From: Deltaproteobacteria bacterium
GTDB lineage: Bacteria > Desulfobacterota > Desulfobacteria > Desulfobacterales > ETH-SRB1
Length of the DNA stretch: 64,000 bases
Direction of reading: 5' to 3'
Assembly: GCA_030272815.1 (NCBI GenBank)
Contig: JAJSZT010000002.1
Location: 72,043 to 136,042, forward strand
Notes under the pieces: model-generated
What the model saw: the letters and a program-made list of their open reading frames with translations, nothing else
Told to the model about the DNA's origin: nothing
Databases searched by the model: none
Shown: positions 55,460 to 64,000 of the stretch, piece after piece
How the letters are laid out: each line of letters opens with the position of its first letter
How positions within the stretch are numbered: the stretch's first letter is position 1
Translations under genes and position numbers: made by a program

Positions 55460-56632
55460 ATGTATAATGGCTTGTTAAAAAGTTTTTTAATTACACTGGC
55501 AGCTTTTGTTGCAGTGTTTTTGCTCTTTGCACCATCCTGGAGTGCTGATTGGGAGGTTTCACCATGTGTCGAAATAATCGAAGAGTATAACGACAATATT
55601 CTTTTTTCCTCCAAAGGGCAAGAGCTCGATGACTTTGTTACTTATGTGAGGCCCCGTGTAGAAGCCAAATACAGCACTGATCGGTTACGTATGTCCTTGA
55701 ACTCAGGCCTGGAAAGAGAAATATACGTTGACTACGATGAACTTAACACTACCAATCATGATCACAAGCTTGCCTTGTCCTATGGGCTTTCACGCACTCT
55801 GGGCTTGAGAGCGGGGGGTTACTTCCGGGAAGACACGACATTGGAAACCGAACTTATCGAGGAAGGCCTGCTGGTAGATCGGGAAGACCGCCGAAAGTTT
55901 GGGGGAAGCTTTGGTTTCAACTATGCCCTTTCAACCTTTCTTTCGTGTTCCGCCGATTGGACCCGCAGGTACACCGAGTATCCGGATGATCCGGTTGACC
56001 TGAATGATCAAGTAGGCGACACCTTAAAACTGACCCCTATGTATGTCTTGAGCCCTCAGACCAGCCTGTTCCTCAACCTGACATACACAAATACAGATTA
56101 TGACGACGAAGAGGACACTTCTATCGCCAACTACAATATCACACCCTCTTTTCGTCACGATTTTGCAGAGAATTTTTATGTTTCCGGTGGAGCCGGCTAT
56201 CGTTATACTGAGCATGAATCCAAAAACGCAGATGAACATACAGATGATTTTGTTTTTAACCTCTTATTGCACAGAGACTGGGAGAGGGTATCAATGGAAC
56301 TGCTGGCAAGCAGAACCCAATACTCTGATGCTGACAGACGCAGTGTAGAGAGAAACATGCTTACTTTGAGAGGAACTTACCGATTAAGTGATAGGTTCAG
56401 GAGCAGTCTGGTTGCTACTTTTCGCAGAAATAGCGTGGATAAGGGTACCGACAATAGTGATTATTATACTGTATCCCCTGCTTTCAGTTATGATTTGACC
56501 CCAACTATTACCTTGAGAGGTTTCGTGGACTACACTGAATATAATGACAAAGACATCAACGATGCTGACAGGGAACGTTTCAGGGCGAGGCTGTTCTTGA
56601 ATTTTACATGGCCTCGGCTTTGGAGAGGATAA
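55460..56632 (+). CDS. XrtA-associated outer-membrane beta-barrel protein
   Basis: 390 residues. A signal peptide (about 1-30, ending WSADWEVSP) is followed by alternating amphipathic strands with aromatic ends (YSTDRLRMSLNSGLEREIYVD, SLFLNLTYTNTDYDDEEDTS) and a C-terminal aromatic strand (RFRARLFLNFTWPRLWRG). The pattern fits the PEP-CTERM system outer-membrane protein family (TIGR03016-like) or the outer-membrane-beta-barrel-2 group. It probably works with the export protein 41 nt upstream. Strand number was not determined. Confidence 0.8.
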   Translation: MYNGLLKSFLITLAAFVAVFLLFAPSWSADWEVSPCVEIIEEYNDNILFSSKGQELDDFVTYVRPRVEAKYSTDRLRMSLNSGLEREIYVDYDELNTTNHDHKLALSYGLSRTLGLRAGGYFREDTTLETELIEEGLLVDREDRRKFGGSFGFNYALSTFLSCSADWTRRYTEYPDDPVDLNDQVGDTLKLTPMYVLSPQTSLFLNLTYTNTDYDDEEDTSIANYNITPSFRHDFAENFYVSGGAGYRYTEHESKNADEHTDDFVFNLLLHRDWERVSMELLASRTQYSDADRRSVERNMLTLRGTYRLSDRFRSSLVATFRRNSVDKGTDNSDYYTVSPAFSYDLTPTITLRGFVDYTEYNDKDINDADRERFRARLFLNFTWPRLWRG

Positions 56633-56635
56633 GAA

Positions 56636-58378
56636 ATGCAACAAGCACAACTTCCTATTGACTATCTTGCGATATTGCGAAGAAGAATCCACTGGTTGAT
56701 CTGGCCTGCACTACTGGTTTTTCTTGCGGCTGCAGCGGTGGCCCTCTCCTTGCCAAATGTGTATAAGTCCGAGGCTACTATTATGATTGAGGAACAGCGG
56801 ATAGCAGAAGGATTGGTTCCGTCCACAGTCACCACTTACGCCGACCAGCGGATCCAGACTATCAAACGGGAGGTGTTGGGCCGATCTAAGATACTGGATC
56901 TGGTTAAAAAGTTTGATCTCTATCCAGACCAGAGGCAAAAGATCAGCACCGATGCATTGGTGGAGAAGGTGAAGGAGTCTATCAGCATAACACCTCTAAG
57001 CGCCGCGGTGAAAACGGGAAGGTCTGATCGCCCTAGCTTTGTTACTATTGCCTTTATCCTTTCCTTTGAGGGGAAAAGCCCTCGTAAAGTGCAAGCTGTT
57101 GTTAATGATCTGGCCGCTTTCTTTTTAGCCAAGAACCTAAAGGCCAGACAAGCGAGTGCCAAGGGTACAACTGATTTCTTGCAAAAGCAGGCAGAGAAGG
57201 CAAAGCAGAGCGTTTCTGAACTGGATAGGAAAATTGCGAAGTTTAAAGAGGCTCATATAGAAGAGCTTCCTGAATTTATGCAACTAAATCTACAAAAGGT
57301 GGAAAAGATTAATGAGAAGATGAATAATACTGATCAACAGATACTCGCTCTTCAAGAACAAAGCATCATGGTAAAATATAAACTTGCTTTTGTGAATCCA
57401 CACTCCGGAGCTGGGGGACGGGTCTTGTCGAATGAAGAAAAGCTTCAAGAGTTGGAACTGAGGTATACCGAGTTTAAATCCAAATATTCGGAAAGGCATC
57501 CAAAGGTTAATGCCCTGAAAAAAGAGATAGAGATTTTAAGAAACATGGTAGAGCAGTTTCAGGATCTGAATCAGAAAAGAAACAGATTAAAAGAACTGGA
57601 ACAGAACCTTGCCCAATTGCTTTCCAGATATAGCGACCAACATCCTGTGGTACGCAGGATCAACGCAGAAGTTAAGGAGCTAAAAAAAGAGATTGAAGCA
57701 GAGGAGAACTATAGGAACAATATTGGGAAAACAGGCCAGGTGAATATTCGGAATGTTACGAATCCAGCGTACATAAACCTGCAGTCAGAACTTGACCGGA
57801 TAAATTTACGTTTGGCATCTCTGGAGAATGAGAAGAAGGCTCTCATAGAGGAAGAAGAACAGATTTACGCCAAGCTCAGAACCATGCCCGATGTGGAAAA
57901 GCGATATAAAGATCTCCTCATGGACCGTGAAAATGTTAAACGAAACCTTAATGAATTGCAAAGGAAGTTGCAAGTGGCAATGGTAGCGGAAGGTATGGAG
58001 GAAGGCCGGTTAGGAGAGAATTTTACCATGACGCAACCTCCATTTCTGCCGGATGAGCCGTATAAACCGAACCGCATTGCTATAATGCTTTTAGGGCTTA
58101 TTCTCGGCATGGGGGTCAGCGTAGGAATGGCCGCATTAAAGGAATATACCGATCATTCTGTCCGGCTGCCGGAAGAGATCGAAAGGTTGAGCATGCATAC
58201 CGTACTTGCCATAATCCCCCACATACAGTCCCCCGGGGAGCGGAGGAAAAAAATATTTAAAGTCTATTTTCATCATGTTAGCGATTATAGGCGTTTTGGC
58301 TATTGGATTAGCCATTTTCTATTATTTTATGACAGACTGTTGAAATTTTTGAACGATCGCTTTTACATCCATTTCTGA
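56636..58378 (+). CDS. XrtA-system polysaccharide chain-length determinant (Wzz/GNVR type)
   Basis: 580 residues. TM1 at about 17-39 (WLIWPALLVFLAAAAVALSL), a Wzz beta domain (YKSEATIMIEEQRIAEGLVP), a long coiled coil with two near-repeats of the GNVR/heptad region (about 170-430, including LSRYSDQHPVVRRI and RYTEFKSKYSERHPKV), and TM2 at about 478-500 (IAIMLLGLILGMGVSVGMAA). The ~75-residue cytoplasmic tail is longer than usual and has a second hydrophobic patch (YWISHFLLFYDRLL). It sets chain length and couples to the autokinase that follows 20 nt later. Start 3 nt after the barrel stop, with GAGAGG upstream. Confidence 0.9.
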   Translation: MQQAQLPIDYLAILRRRIHWLIWPALLVFLAAAAVALSLPNVYKSEATIMIEEQRIAEGLVPSTVTTYADQRIQTIKREVLGRSKILDLVKKFDLYPDQRQKISTDALVEKVKESISITPLSAAVKTGRSDRPSFVTIAFILSFEGKSPRKVQAVVNDLAAFFLAKNLKARQASAKGTTDFLQKQAEKAKQSVSELDRKIAKFKEAHIEELPEFMQLNLQKVEKINEKMNNTDQQILALQEQSIMVKYKLAFVNPHSGAGGRVLSNEEKLQELELRYTEFKSKYSERHPKVNALKKEIEILRNMVEQFQDLNQKRNRLKELEQNLAQLLSRYSDQHPVVRRINAEVKELKKEIEAEENYRNNIGKTGQVNIRNVTNPAYINLQSELDRINLRLASLENEKKALIEEEEQIYAKLRTMPDVEKRYKDLLMDRENVKRNLNELQRKLQVAMVAEGMEEGRLGENFTMTQPPFLPDEPYKPNRIAIMLLGLILGMGVSVGMAALKEYTDHSVRLPEEIERLSMHTVLAIIPHIQSPGERRKKIFKVYFHHVSDYRRFGYWISHFLLFYDRLLKFLNDRFYIHF

Positions 58379-58398
58379 TTGCCTGATTGGGAGATAAC

Positions 58399-59205
58399 AT
58401 GAGTGAAATAAAAAAAGCCCTGGAAAAGGCCAGGAAAGAAGGAAAGATACCCTTAAAAGTGGCGTTGGTAGAGGATTCACCTAAAGATAGGGCCGAACAA
58501 CTTCCTTCCCCAGCTTATTCTCAGACAAGATCTGTTCAGGTTGACCTCAAGAAACTGATTGACAGAAAGGTCTTTTCTATTCTTAAAAAAGATGAGGTGG
58601 CCGACCAATATAAATTTCTCATGACCAGGATTCTTAACAAGACAAGACCTAATGGGTACAACACCATCGAGATTGCCAGTTTCAAGGAGGGAGAGGGAAA
58701 GAGTCTTACCTCTGTTAACCTGGCCATTACTTTGGCCAAGGAGTCCCGGCAAACTGTCTTGCTGGTTGATATGGACTTGCGCAGGCCAAGCATTCATCGC
58801 ATACTGGGCATTGACCTCGCACCTGGACTGAAAGACTACTTCCTGAACGGCACACCTATTAAAGAGATATTGATCCACCCAGGCATAGAACGTTTGACTG
58901 TCCTTCCGGCTGGAGGCCGCATGGATAATTCTACTGAGATCATGGATTCCCATCGCATGGAGGCTTTGATCCTGGAAATCAAAACCCGCTACAAGGATCG
59001 TTATATTATCTTTGATGCTCCGGCCCTAAACGTCTGTTCGGATCCACTGATTCTTGCCTCCCACGTGGACACGATCGCGCTGGTAGCCCGTGCCGGCTAC
59101 ACGACCACTGAAGATATCACCTTTGGAATGGCGTTGCTGAAGGATAAGAACATTTTAGGTATAATTTTGAATGATAGCGGAATTCGCAGGGGATGGACGT
59201 ACTAA
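58399..59205 (+). CDS. XrtA-associated tyrosine autokinase (CpsD/CapB/BY-kinase type)
   Basis: 268 residues from ATG 58399 (a TTG at 58387 is less likely). MSEIKKALEKARKEGK is the typical lead of this subfamily. Walker A is FKEGEGKSLTS (about 94-104), Walker A' is VLLVDMDLRRP (about 119-129), and Walker B is YIIFDAPALN. The C-terminal Tyr cluster is reduced to a single Tyr (GWTY). It phosphorylates itself and cycles with the Wzz-like partner to control polymerisation. An inverted-repeat element begins right after the stop. Confidence 0.9.
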   Translation: MSEIKKALEKARKEGKIPLKVALVEDSPKDRAEQLPSPAYSQTRSVQVDLKKLIDRKVFSILKKDEVADQYKFLMTRILNKTRPNGYNTIEIASFKEGEGKSLTSVNLAITLAKESRQTVLLVDMDLRRPSIHRILGIDLAPGLKDYFLNGTPIKEILIHPGIERLTVLPAGGRMDNSTEIMDSHRMEALILEIKTRYKDRYIIFDAPALNVCSDPLILASHVDTIALVARAGYTTTEDITFGMALLKDKNILGIILNDSGIRRGWTY

Positions 59206-59206
59206 C

Positions 59207-59560
59207 TGCGAAAATCCGAAATTCGAAGCACGAAATTCGAAACAAATACGAATGACCAAAAGCCGAAATTCGAATATCGAAATCCGAAACAATTGCAAAT
59301 GACAAAAAATCGAAATTCAAAACCATACGACTTGGAAGATCGCACACTTGCATATGCAAAGAGGGTGAGAGCGTTCGTAAAGAAATTGCCTAAGACGATA
59401 GCAAACATTGAAGATATAAAACAACTGGTCCGGGCATCAGGTTCCGTATAAAAGAGGCTTCTGAACTGATGAACATTTTTGGTGCCATATTGCAAAAGAG
59501 CAAATAACATTTAGAACATTTGAATTTCGAATTTGTTTCGAATTTCGATATTCGGATTTA
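59207..59560. repeat. Intergenic inverted-repeat element, copy 2, carrying an S23 remnant
   Basis: The left flank (59207-59296) is a run of AAATCCGAAATTCGAAGC-type units; the right flank (59515-59560) is the inverted form (GAATTTCGAATTTGTTTCG). They bracket the decayed four-helix-bundle gene. Units repeat with slight change, including a duplicated ATGACCAAAAGCCG start at about 59251, so the element has rearranged internally. Confidence 0.65.
59299..59507 (+). pseudogene. Internally deleted four-helix-bundle (S23) gene
   Basis: ATG 59299 reads MTKNRNSKPYDLEDRTLAYA then KLPKTIANIEDIKQLVRASGSV and stops at 59451. One base out of phase (59454-59507) follows EASELMNIFGAILQKSK, the usual C-terminus of the same family. 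About 40-60 central codons are missing. It belongs to a different S23 subfamily from the copies at 5152 and 52680, with its own type of flanking repeat. Confidence 0.7.
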
Positions 59561-59585
59561 TCCGCTATTAGGTATTTAGTAGGTT

Positions 59586-60752
59586 ATGTATACAAAATTC
59601 TATGGCTTAAAATGCAAACCGTTTGAACTCTTGCCTGATCCTCGGTTCCTTTACGCAAGCAAGAACCATGACCTGGCTCTTACTCATCTTGAGTATGGGA
59701 TCACGGATAATAAGGGTTTTATCGTACTTACCGGGGATGTGGGCACGGGCAAAACCACGCTCATTAATTTTTTCCTCAGCAAAATCACTACCGATGTTAA
59801 TACTGCCTTTATATTCAATACTAATATTGATCCAACTACCTTTTTGGAAATGGTGGCAAACGATTTTAGATTGCAGACTCCTGACACTCGTCGGTCCACC
59901 CTCTACGACGGTCTCTATCAGTTTCTTCTGGATGAGCATATACACGGACGGCGCTCCGTGCTTATCATTGATGAAGCGCAAAACATGCCTCAGGAGACCC
60001 TGGAAGAGGTACGAATGCTCTCCAATTTCGAGACAGAGGAAAGCTATCTTCTCCAGATCATCATAGTCGGTCAGCCCCAGTTGCGACAACGTCTGAATGA
60101 TCCTGAGCTGGCCCAGTTAACACAACGGATTTCCGTTTATTACCACCTCGCCCCTTTGGAAAAATCAGACATCAGCCGGTATATCAAACATCGATTGAAG
60201 GTGAGTGGTTACCCTTTTCCTGACTTGCTCTTTACCAGCGATGCCATAGAAAAAATATATGAGTATACAAACGGTGTGCCCAGGCTAATTAGTTCCATCT
60301 GCGACACAGCACTTGTGTACGGTTATGCTGATGAGCTTAAAACCATAGATGCGAATATAATAAAACAAGTTATTAAAAACAGGGGGATTGAGCCAGGTAT
60401 TCAGTATGAAGAGGAAAGAGTAAGCAGGAATGTTAAAGCGTTGCCAGGAAAGGAAGGAACAATTGACTCGAGCGCCAGGATCGGAAAGCACATCTACTCA
60501 GAAATTTCAGATATCCAGCAACGCCTTACCAACATTGAACAGAGAACGAGTAAATTAGAGAACGTCAGGACCCAGCAGGCAGTTTCTAAGCTCATCAAAT
60601 GGCTTAAAAAGACGCAGAAAGAGAACCAGAGCTTGAAGGAAGCATACAAGGCCTTAGTGAAATCCAAGCTCGATAATCAGGGAAATTCAAGCATTAGCAA
60701 TAAAGATTCTCACCACAGAGACACAGAGGCAGGGCCAAGTCATTTAAGCTGA
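59586..60752 (+). CDS. XrtA-associated AAA ATPase (ExeA-like)
   Basis: 388 residues: MYTKFYGLKCKPFELLPDPR is the diagnostic start of the ExeA/TIGR03015 family. Walker A is GDVGTGKTTL (about 50), Walker B is VLIIDEAQN (about 124), and the sensor region is QPQLRQRLND...QLTQRISV. The AAA part ends near 270; the rest is helical with a coiled coil (ISDIQQRLTNIEQRTSKLEN). This ATPase is a standard member of exosortase-A EPS loci; its exact job is unsettled. The final residues (HHRDTEAGPSHLS) are read from repeat sequence: the stop codon is supplied by the inserted inverted-repeat element. Confidence 0.9.
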   Translation: MYTKFYGLKCKPFELLPDPRFLYASKNHDLALTHLEYGITDNKGFIVLTGDVGTGKTTLINFFLSKITTDVNTAFIFNTNIDPTTFLEMVANDFRLQTPDTRRSTLYDGLYQFLLDEHIHGRRSVLIIDEAQNMPQETLEEVRMLSNFETEESYLLQIIIVGQPQLRQRLNDPELAQLTQRISVYYHLAPLEKSDISRYIKHRLKVSGYPFPDLLFTSDAIEKIYEYTNGVPRLISSICDTALVYGYADELKTIDANIIKQVIKNRGIEPGIQYEEERVSRNVKALPGKEGTIDSSARIGKHIYSEISDIQQRLTNIEQRTSKLENVRTQQAVSKLIKWLKKTQKENQSLKEAYKALVKSKLDNQGNSSISNKDSHHRDTEAGPSHLS

Positions 60753-61058
60753 TAACCTCCTGAATTCACAAGAATTGCTTACTTATTCAATTTTCAATAA
60801 ATTCGAAGCACGAAGCTCGAAATCCGAAACAAATACGAATGACCAAAATTCAAAATTTCAAACATGGTGGAGCGCCATAGATATTGCATAAGTGCCTGAC
60901 ATGTTTTGGTCATTCGATATTCGAAATTAGAGATTGTTTCGAGTTTCGATATCCGTATTTCGGATTTTGAGGCCCCCACAAACTCTAAATATTAGCACTT
61001 TAGCACTGACTTTGACGTTTCCCTGGACACAGAGGGGACAGGATTGACATGATAGTTT
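60739..61058. repeat. Intergenic inverted-repeat element, copy 3 (S23-derived)
   Basis: Partner of 54503-54812. Contains AAATTCGAAGCACGAAGC, an S23 start (MTKIQNFKHG) that is cut off, the inverted half (TTCGAGTTTCGATATCCG), and the shared end TTGACATGATAGTTT. It overlaps the last 14 bases of the ATPase gene. Confidence 0.7.
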
Positions 61059-61079
61059 TTTCATCCTGTTGATCTCTTA

Positions 61080-61130
61080 TAATCCCTCAATTCCTCAATT
61101 CCTAAATCCTTCAATCCTTCAATTCCTAAA
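61080..61130. repeat. Short direct repeats (CAATTCCTAAAT type)
   Basis: A run of variants of TCAATTCCTAAATCC repeats about four times between 61083 and 61130, at the convergent junction of the ATPase and VanZ genes. Confidence 0.5.
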
Positions 61131-62367
61131 TTTGCAGAGACTTACGTTGAGATTTCAGGTATCCGATATAGAATATGTTGGTTGCAATGCCTACCGCTGT
61201 CCCTACCATATTGTTTATCATATCCACGAGCGAGGAATGTCTTGTCAGTGAGAAATACTGCAATGATTCAATACTAAACGTGAAGAGTGTTCCTATTATG
61301 AAAACAAATGCCGCGGTTTTCAGCGATGATTCACAGTGACGTCGGAGTACGGCATGCAAGAGAAACCCTATGGGAATAAAAATGATAATATTCAGAATGA
61401 CATCCCCAAACAAAGCCCGCTTTGAATTTTTGGAAAACAATATATGGGAAAAATCCAGATAGGATTTTTTTTGGGTTTGGATTGCAGTGGGAATATACAA
61501 ATCCAATGGGGCTTTGGTTTCACCGCTGTCACCAATCCTGTCTCCGTGTCGTTCCTCAAACAAATAACGGGCGACCAAGCCTTCAGAGGCACGACACATT
61601 TGTTCTCCGGATCTTGATTCTGATAACCATCCAGCAAGATAATTCTGATGAATTTCCTTTTCAGCTAAGGGACGGCTATACATTGCCAGAAAAAAGATTT
61701 TTCCAAGCCACGGTCGATCACCTGTAGCCTCGTTCCCAAGCACCAGATAATACGATGGATCCCAGTTGGTAAATCTCCCTCCGGGAATTTTTTCCAGCGC
61801 CTGCATCGCGCCATTGATATAAACACGCTGCTCCAAGAAATCGTACGTTACGACGATATGTTGCAGACCTGCAGAACCAAATACATTAGCAACTTTCAGG
61901 TACGGATATACGCCATTAAGGTCTGTCTTTGTTGTGCGTAATCTCATAATCAGGTTCTCTCCCGACTGTCCAAGGGTAAAATTCCGCAGGCCAGTATTGA
62001 GAGAATAGGAAACGATCCTTGCAGGGCCTGACTGGACCTCATTTTCCGAAGCGATCCACATCTCCAGCGAAAAGCCGGTCCCTGTAAGGAGGCGACCGCA
62101 AAGATTTTCTGTGGAGGAACGTGATAAAACCTGTCCTTTTTGTCTGAACTCAATGCCGCTTGACTTTGTAACCCAATGCACATTGTTTTTTTCTCTTTGA
62201 AACACAAAATCAAAAGGCCACAAGAGCGCAACAAACAACATGAGCATGTATGTAACCATGGCCCTGTTATACAAATTGGTTAAGGGATCTCTGCTGATCA
62301 AGCTATAAATGACCCCTCTTTCTTCATCAGTGAGCTTAGTGAGAATCTTATCTAAATCAATGTCCAA
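61126..62367 (-). CDS. LamG-VanZ membrane protein
   Basis: 413 residues on the minus strand. A first helix (about 38-55, MVTYMLMLFVALLWPFDFVF) is followed by an extracytoplasmic LamG/concanavalin-like domain (about 70-260: FSLEMWIASENEVQSGPARI, QHIVVTYDFLEQRVYINGAM, YYLVLGNEATGDRPWLGKI). VanZ-type helices come last (GDVILNIIIFIPIGFLLHAV, FSIESLQYFSLTRHSSLVDMINN). A LamG domain spliced into the first loop of VanZ is a known architecture in exosortase-linked genomes. It may sense or bind the exopolysaccharide. It is convergent with the EPS core operon. Confidence 0.85.
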   Translation of the reverse strand: MDIDLDKILTKLTDEERGVIYSLISRDPLTNLYNRAMVTYMLMLFVALLWPFDFVFQREKNNVHWVTKSSGIEFRQKGQVLSRSSTENLCGRLLTGTGFSLEMWIASENEVQSGPARIVSYSLNTGLRNFTLGQSGENLIMRLRTTKTDLNGVYPYLKVANVFGSAGLQHIVVTYDFLEQRVYINGAMQALEKIPGGRFTNWDPSYYLVLGNEATGDRPWLGKIFFLAMYSRPLAEKEIHQNYLAGWLSESRSGEQMCRASEGLVARYLFEERHGDRIGDSGETKAPLDLYIPTAIQTQKKSYLDFSHILFSKNSKRALFGDVILNIIIFIPIGFLLHAVLRRHCESSLKTAAFVFIIGTLFTFSIESLQYFSLTRHSSLVDMINNMVGTAVGIATNIFYIGYLKSQRKSLQI

Positions 62368-62501
62368 AATGTTTTTTATCCGGTGAACTATTACGTTCTT
62401 TATTGTTATCGTGGGCTACCAACTTAAGGCTTGACACTTTCGAACTTTTTGTTCTTGATTATCGTAAAACATCAATTGTCCAAAATTGACATAACATATC
62501 C

Positions 62502-62552
62502 ATGTAGGGTGCATTCTATGCACCACCATGGTGCATAGAATGCACCCTACAT
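62502..62552. repeat. Perfect 24-bp inverted repeat with 3-nt loop
   Basis: The arm ATGTAGGGTGCATTCTATGC plus ACCA (62502-62525) is matched exactly by 62529-62552. It lies between the stop of the lectin gene (62778) and the VanZ gene start, so it could end minus-strand transcription. GTAGGGTGC-type palindromes are dispersed repeats in many bacteria. Confidence 0.7.
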
Positions 62553-62777
62553 AATTTATTGAAATTACAGGCTGTCCCGCCTTACGTTAGTAGCCTAAGG
62601 TACTCCCCATTGTCAAGACAAAAACCAGGGTTTTTTAAGGTGCATTTTTGAGCTAAAAATAATCCTGAAAATTAAATAATATAATAAAGAACAGAGCAAT
62701 GTCCCGTAGGGAAACGGAAGATTACGATAACGCTTTTCTTTCAAGAAAGCCATTATAGCCGTCAATAACATCCTCGT

Positions 62778-64000
62778 TTACTTTATGAAAGCAAACACCA
62801 TATATCCCACTACTTCAGTAGTATGGTATATTTCACTGTCACGGGATTGTTCTTCAGTGATCTTGATGTCGATTTCATAGAAGTCCTTGTTTTGCCAGCA
62901 CAAGTTGGCAGTATCCCCACCGTCGGTTGTTTGCATGTCGGCAAGAAACACAGGGGTGGCTATGAAGGTCTCATTATAAACGATGGTTTGCAAATTATGC
63001 GTAATCACATCATCTGTTTTATCGACCTCAAAAGTCAGGTTATCCACGGTTCCGGATGATGGTTCCCAGGCGATGTAGGAGATAGTCTCGGTGGTATGTA
63101 TTTGACTATTGCCCTCTTGCTCCTGCATGCAAAAATCAAATCCTGTGGTATCAATATTTTTTAACCTGGAGCATACTGCATCTTCCTCATTAAAGCTTGA
63201 GACAGTACTTGTAACCACAGGCACCTGGTTAAAGGTCTGGCTAAAGTCAACCCATCCAAAGGAGCCTGTTGTGTCAGTATCAAACCTTCCTGCCTCTACT
63301 TTGGTGCCATCCTCTAAGATATAGCTCCCCCGTTCCATGACTATATAGCTTGCATTTTCAGTAGTGTGATTTCCATCCAGATAATCCCACTCCTGTACAC
63401 GGATATCAAAACCTCTGCTATCCACATTTCGGATTCTTAAAACGGCTGGATCTCCTCCATTATAGCTCAAAGGGTTGGCCACTACCACAGGATCAATAAA
63501 CGTGTCATTAAATGCTACCCGCTTCCAGTTGTGATCCACACTCACCTCGCCGATTTCTAAAGGAAATGCGGGGTTTTAGAGTTTGGATCACCTGGGTCAA
63601 AGCCTTCGGCTTTCTCAGCACCATCTGAGAAACCATCATTGTCGGAATCGGGATCTAAAATATTGATGATACCATCATTATCAAAATCCATATCCCAATC
63701 ATATCCCCAAAATTCCACTTCGTCTCCATCATTGATACCATCTCCGTCTGTATCAGGATCGTTGGGATTGGTTCCATAGATATTGATTTCATCATCCGTT
63801 AATCCATCTTTATCTGTACCTATATCTATATTTAATAGCATCAGCACAGGTACTGGAAGGATAGGGTTGAGAGGTAATTGTTATATCATATGTTGTACCA
63901 GATTCAAAATAATACTGCCCTTGAACATTCCACCGACCTCCATTTTCCTGTTGATCCACATAAACAGTAGCAACTCCATCCGAATGTTCAATATCCACAG
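62778..64000 (-). pseudogene. Secreted golvesin / calcium-repeat / H-type lectin protein, interrupted by two frameshifts (5' end outside window)
   Basis: Reading leftward, a golvesin C-terminal half (VYVDQQENGGRWNVQGQYYF, ending CADAIKY) runs to about 63830. It continues in a second frame with thrombospondin-3/EF-hand-like repeats (DKDGLTDDEINIYGTNPNDP, NDPDTDGDGINDGDEVEFWG), then from about 63565 returns to the first frame (PLEIGEVSVDHNWKRVAFND) for two H-type-lectin-like domains ending at 62778. The shifts fall in a TATAGATATAGG tract and in AAAACCCC. Sequencing error, real decay or recoding are all open. It shares the golvesin module with the protein at the opposite end of the window. Confidence 0.72.

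Overview
The window is a large surface-polysaccharide locus from a Gram-negative bacterium. Desulfobacterota or a related anaerobic lineage is the best guess. It carries part of the XrtA/PEP-CTERM type exopolysaccharide export set, has -24/-12 (sigma-54) promoters typical of that regulon, and its spacers hold degenerate repeats linked to four-helix-bundle (S23) genes. I see no rRNA, tRNA, CRISPR array or housekeeping gene. Base composition is mosaic: about 33-41 kb is clearly A+T-rich, and 42-46.6 kb is clearly G+C-richer, which fits assembly by transfer.

Layout. 1-4.1 kb: 3' part of a giant secreted golvesin/PKD/LamG protein. 4.2-7.0 kb: ABC polysaccharide exporter (wzm, wzt) split by an S23-type gene. 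7.1-9.7 kb: tandem QueC-like PP-loop enzymes. 9.7-14.0 kb: sulfotransferase, GMC oxidoreductase, and an FeS/NrfD membrane electron-transfer pair with no molybdenum subunit. 14.0-23.9 kb: acyltransferase, secreted propeller protein, two more sulfotransferases (one frameshifted) and four glycosyltransferases. 24.0-28.1 kb: UDP-diacetamido-uronic acid (ManNAc3NAcA type) synthesis. 28.6-36.6 kb: CapK-like AMP ligase, GT4, Wzy/ligase-like protein, glucuronyl C5-epimerase and asparagine-synthase-like amidotransferase. 38.3-39.6 kb: secreted beta-helix protein behind a sigma-54 promoter. 40.9-49.8 kb: methyltransferases, GT2, GT4, three polysaccharide deacetylases and an ATP-grasp ligase. 50.2-52.7 kb: broken transposase and gene debris. 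52.8-60.8 kb: XrtA-type EPS core (WecA-like initiator, export protein, outer-membrane barrel, Wzz-like protein, tyrosine autokinase, ExeA-like ATPase). 61.1-64 kb, minus strand: LamG-VanZ protein and a frameshifted golvesin/calcium-repeat/H-lectin protein.

Taken together, the genes predict a lipid-linked, uronic-acid-containing polysaccharide. It would be N-acetylated and deacetylated, probably amidated, sulfated, and possibly C5-epimerised, a combination reminiscent of animal heparan sulfate. Two export systems are present: Wzm/Wzt, and the Wza/Wzz/XrtA type. Exosortase, PrsK/PrsR, UDP-GlcNAc 6-dehydrogenase and PAPS synthesis genes are not in the window.

Non-coding sequence is unusually rich. 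A roughly 300-nt leader occurs twice, with three CCCTCTGGG triloop hairpins, each copy just upstream of a polysaccharide gene. There are four sigma-54 promoter matches, a 145-bp MITE with perfect 25-bp ends and an 8-bp target duplication, and several S23-associated inverted-repeat elements in successive stages of decay.
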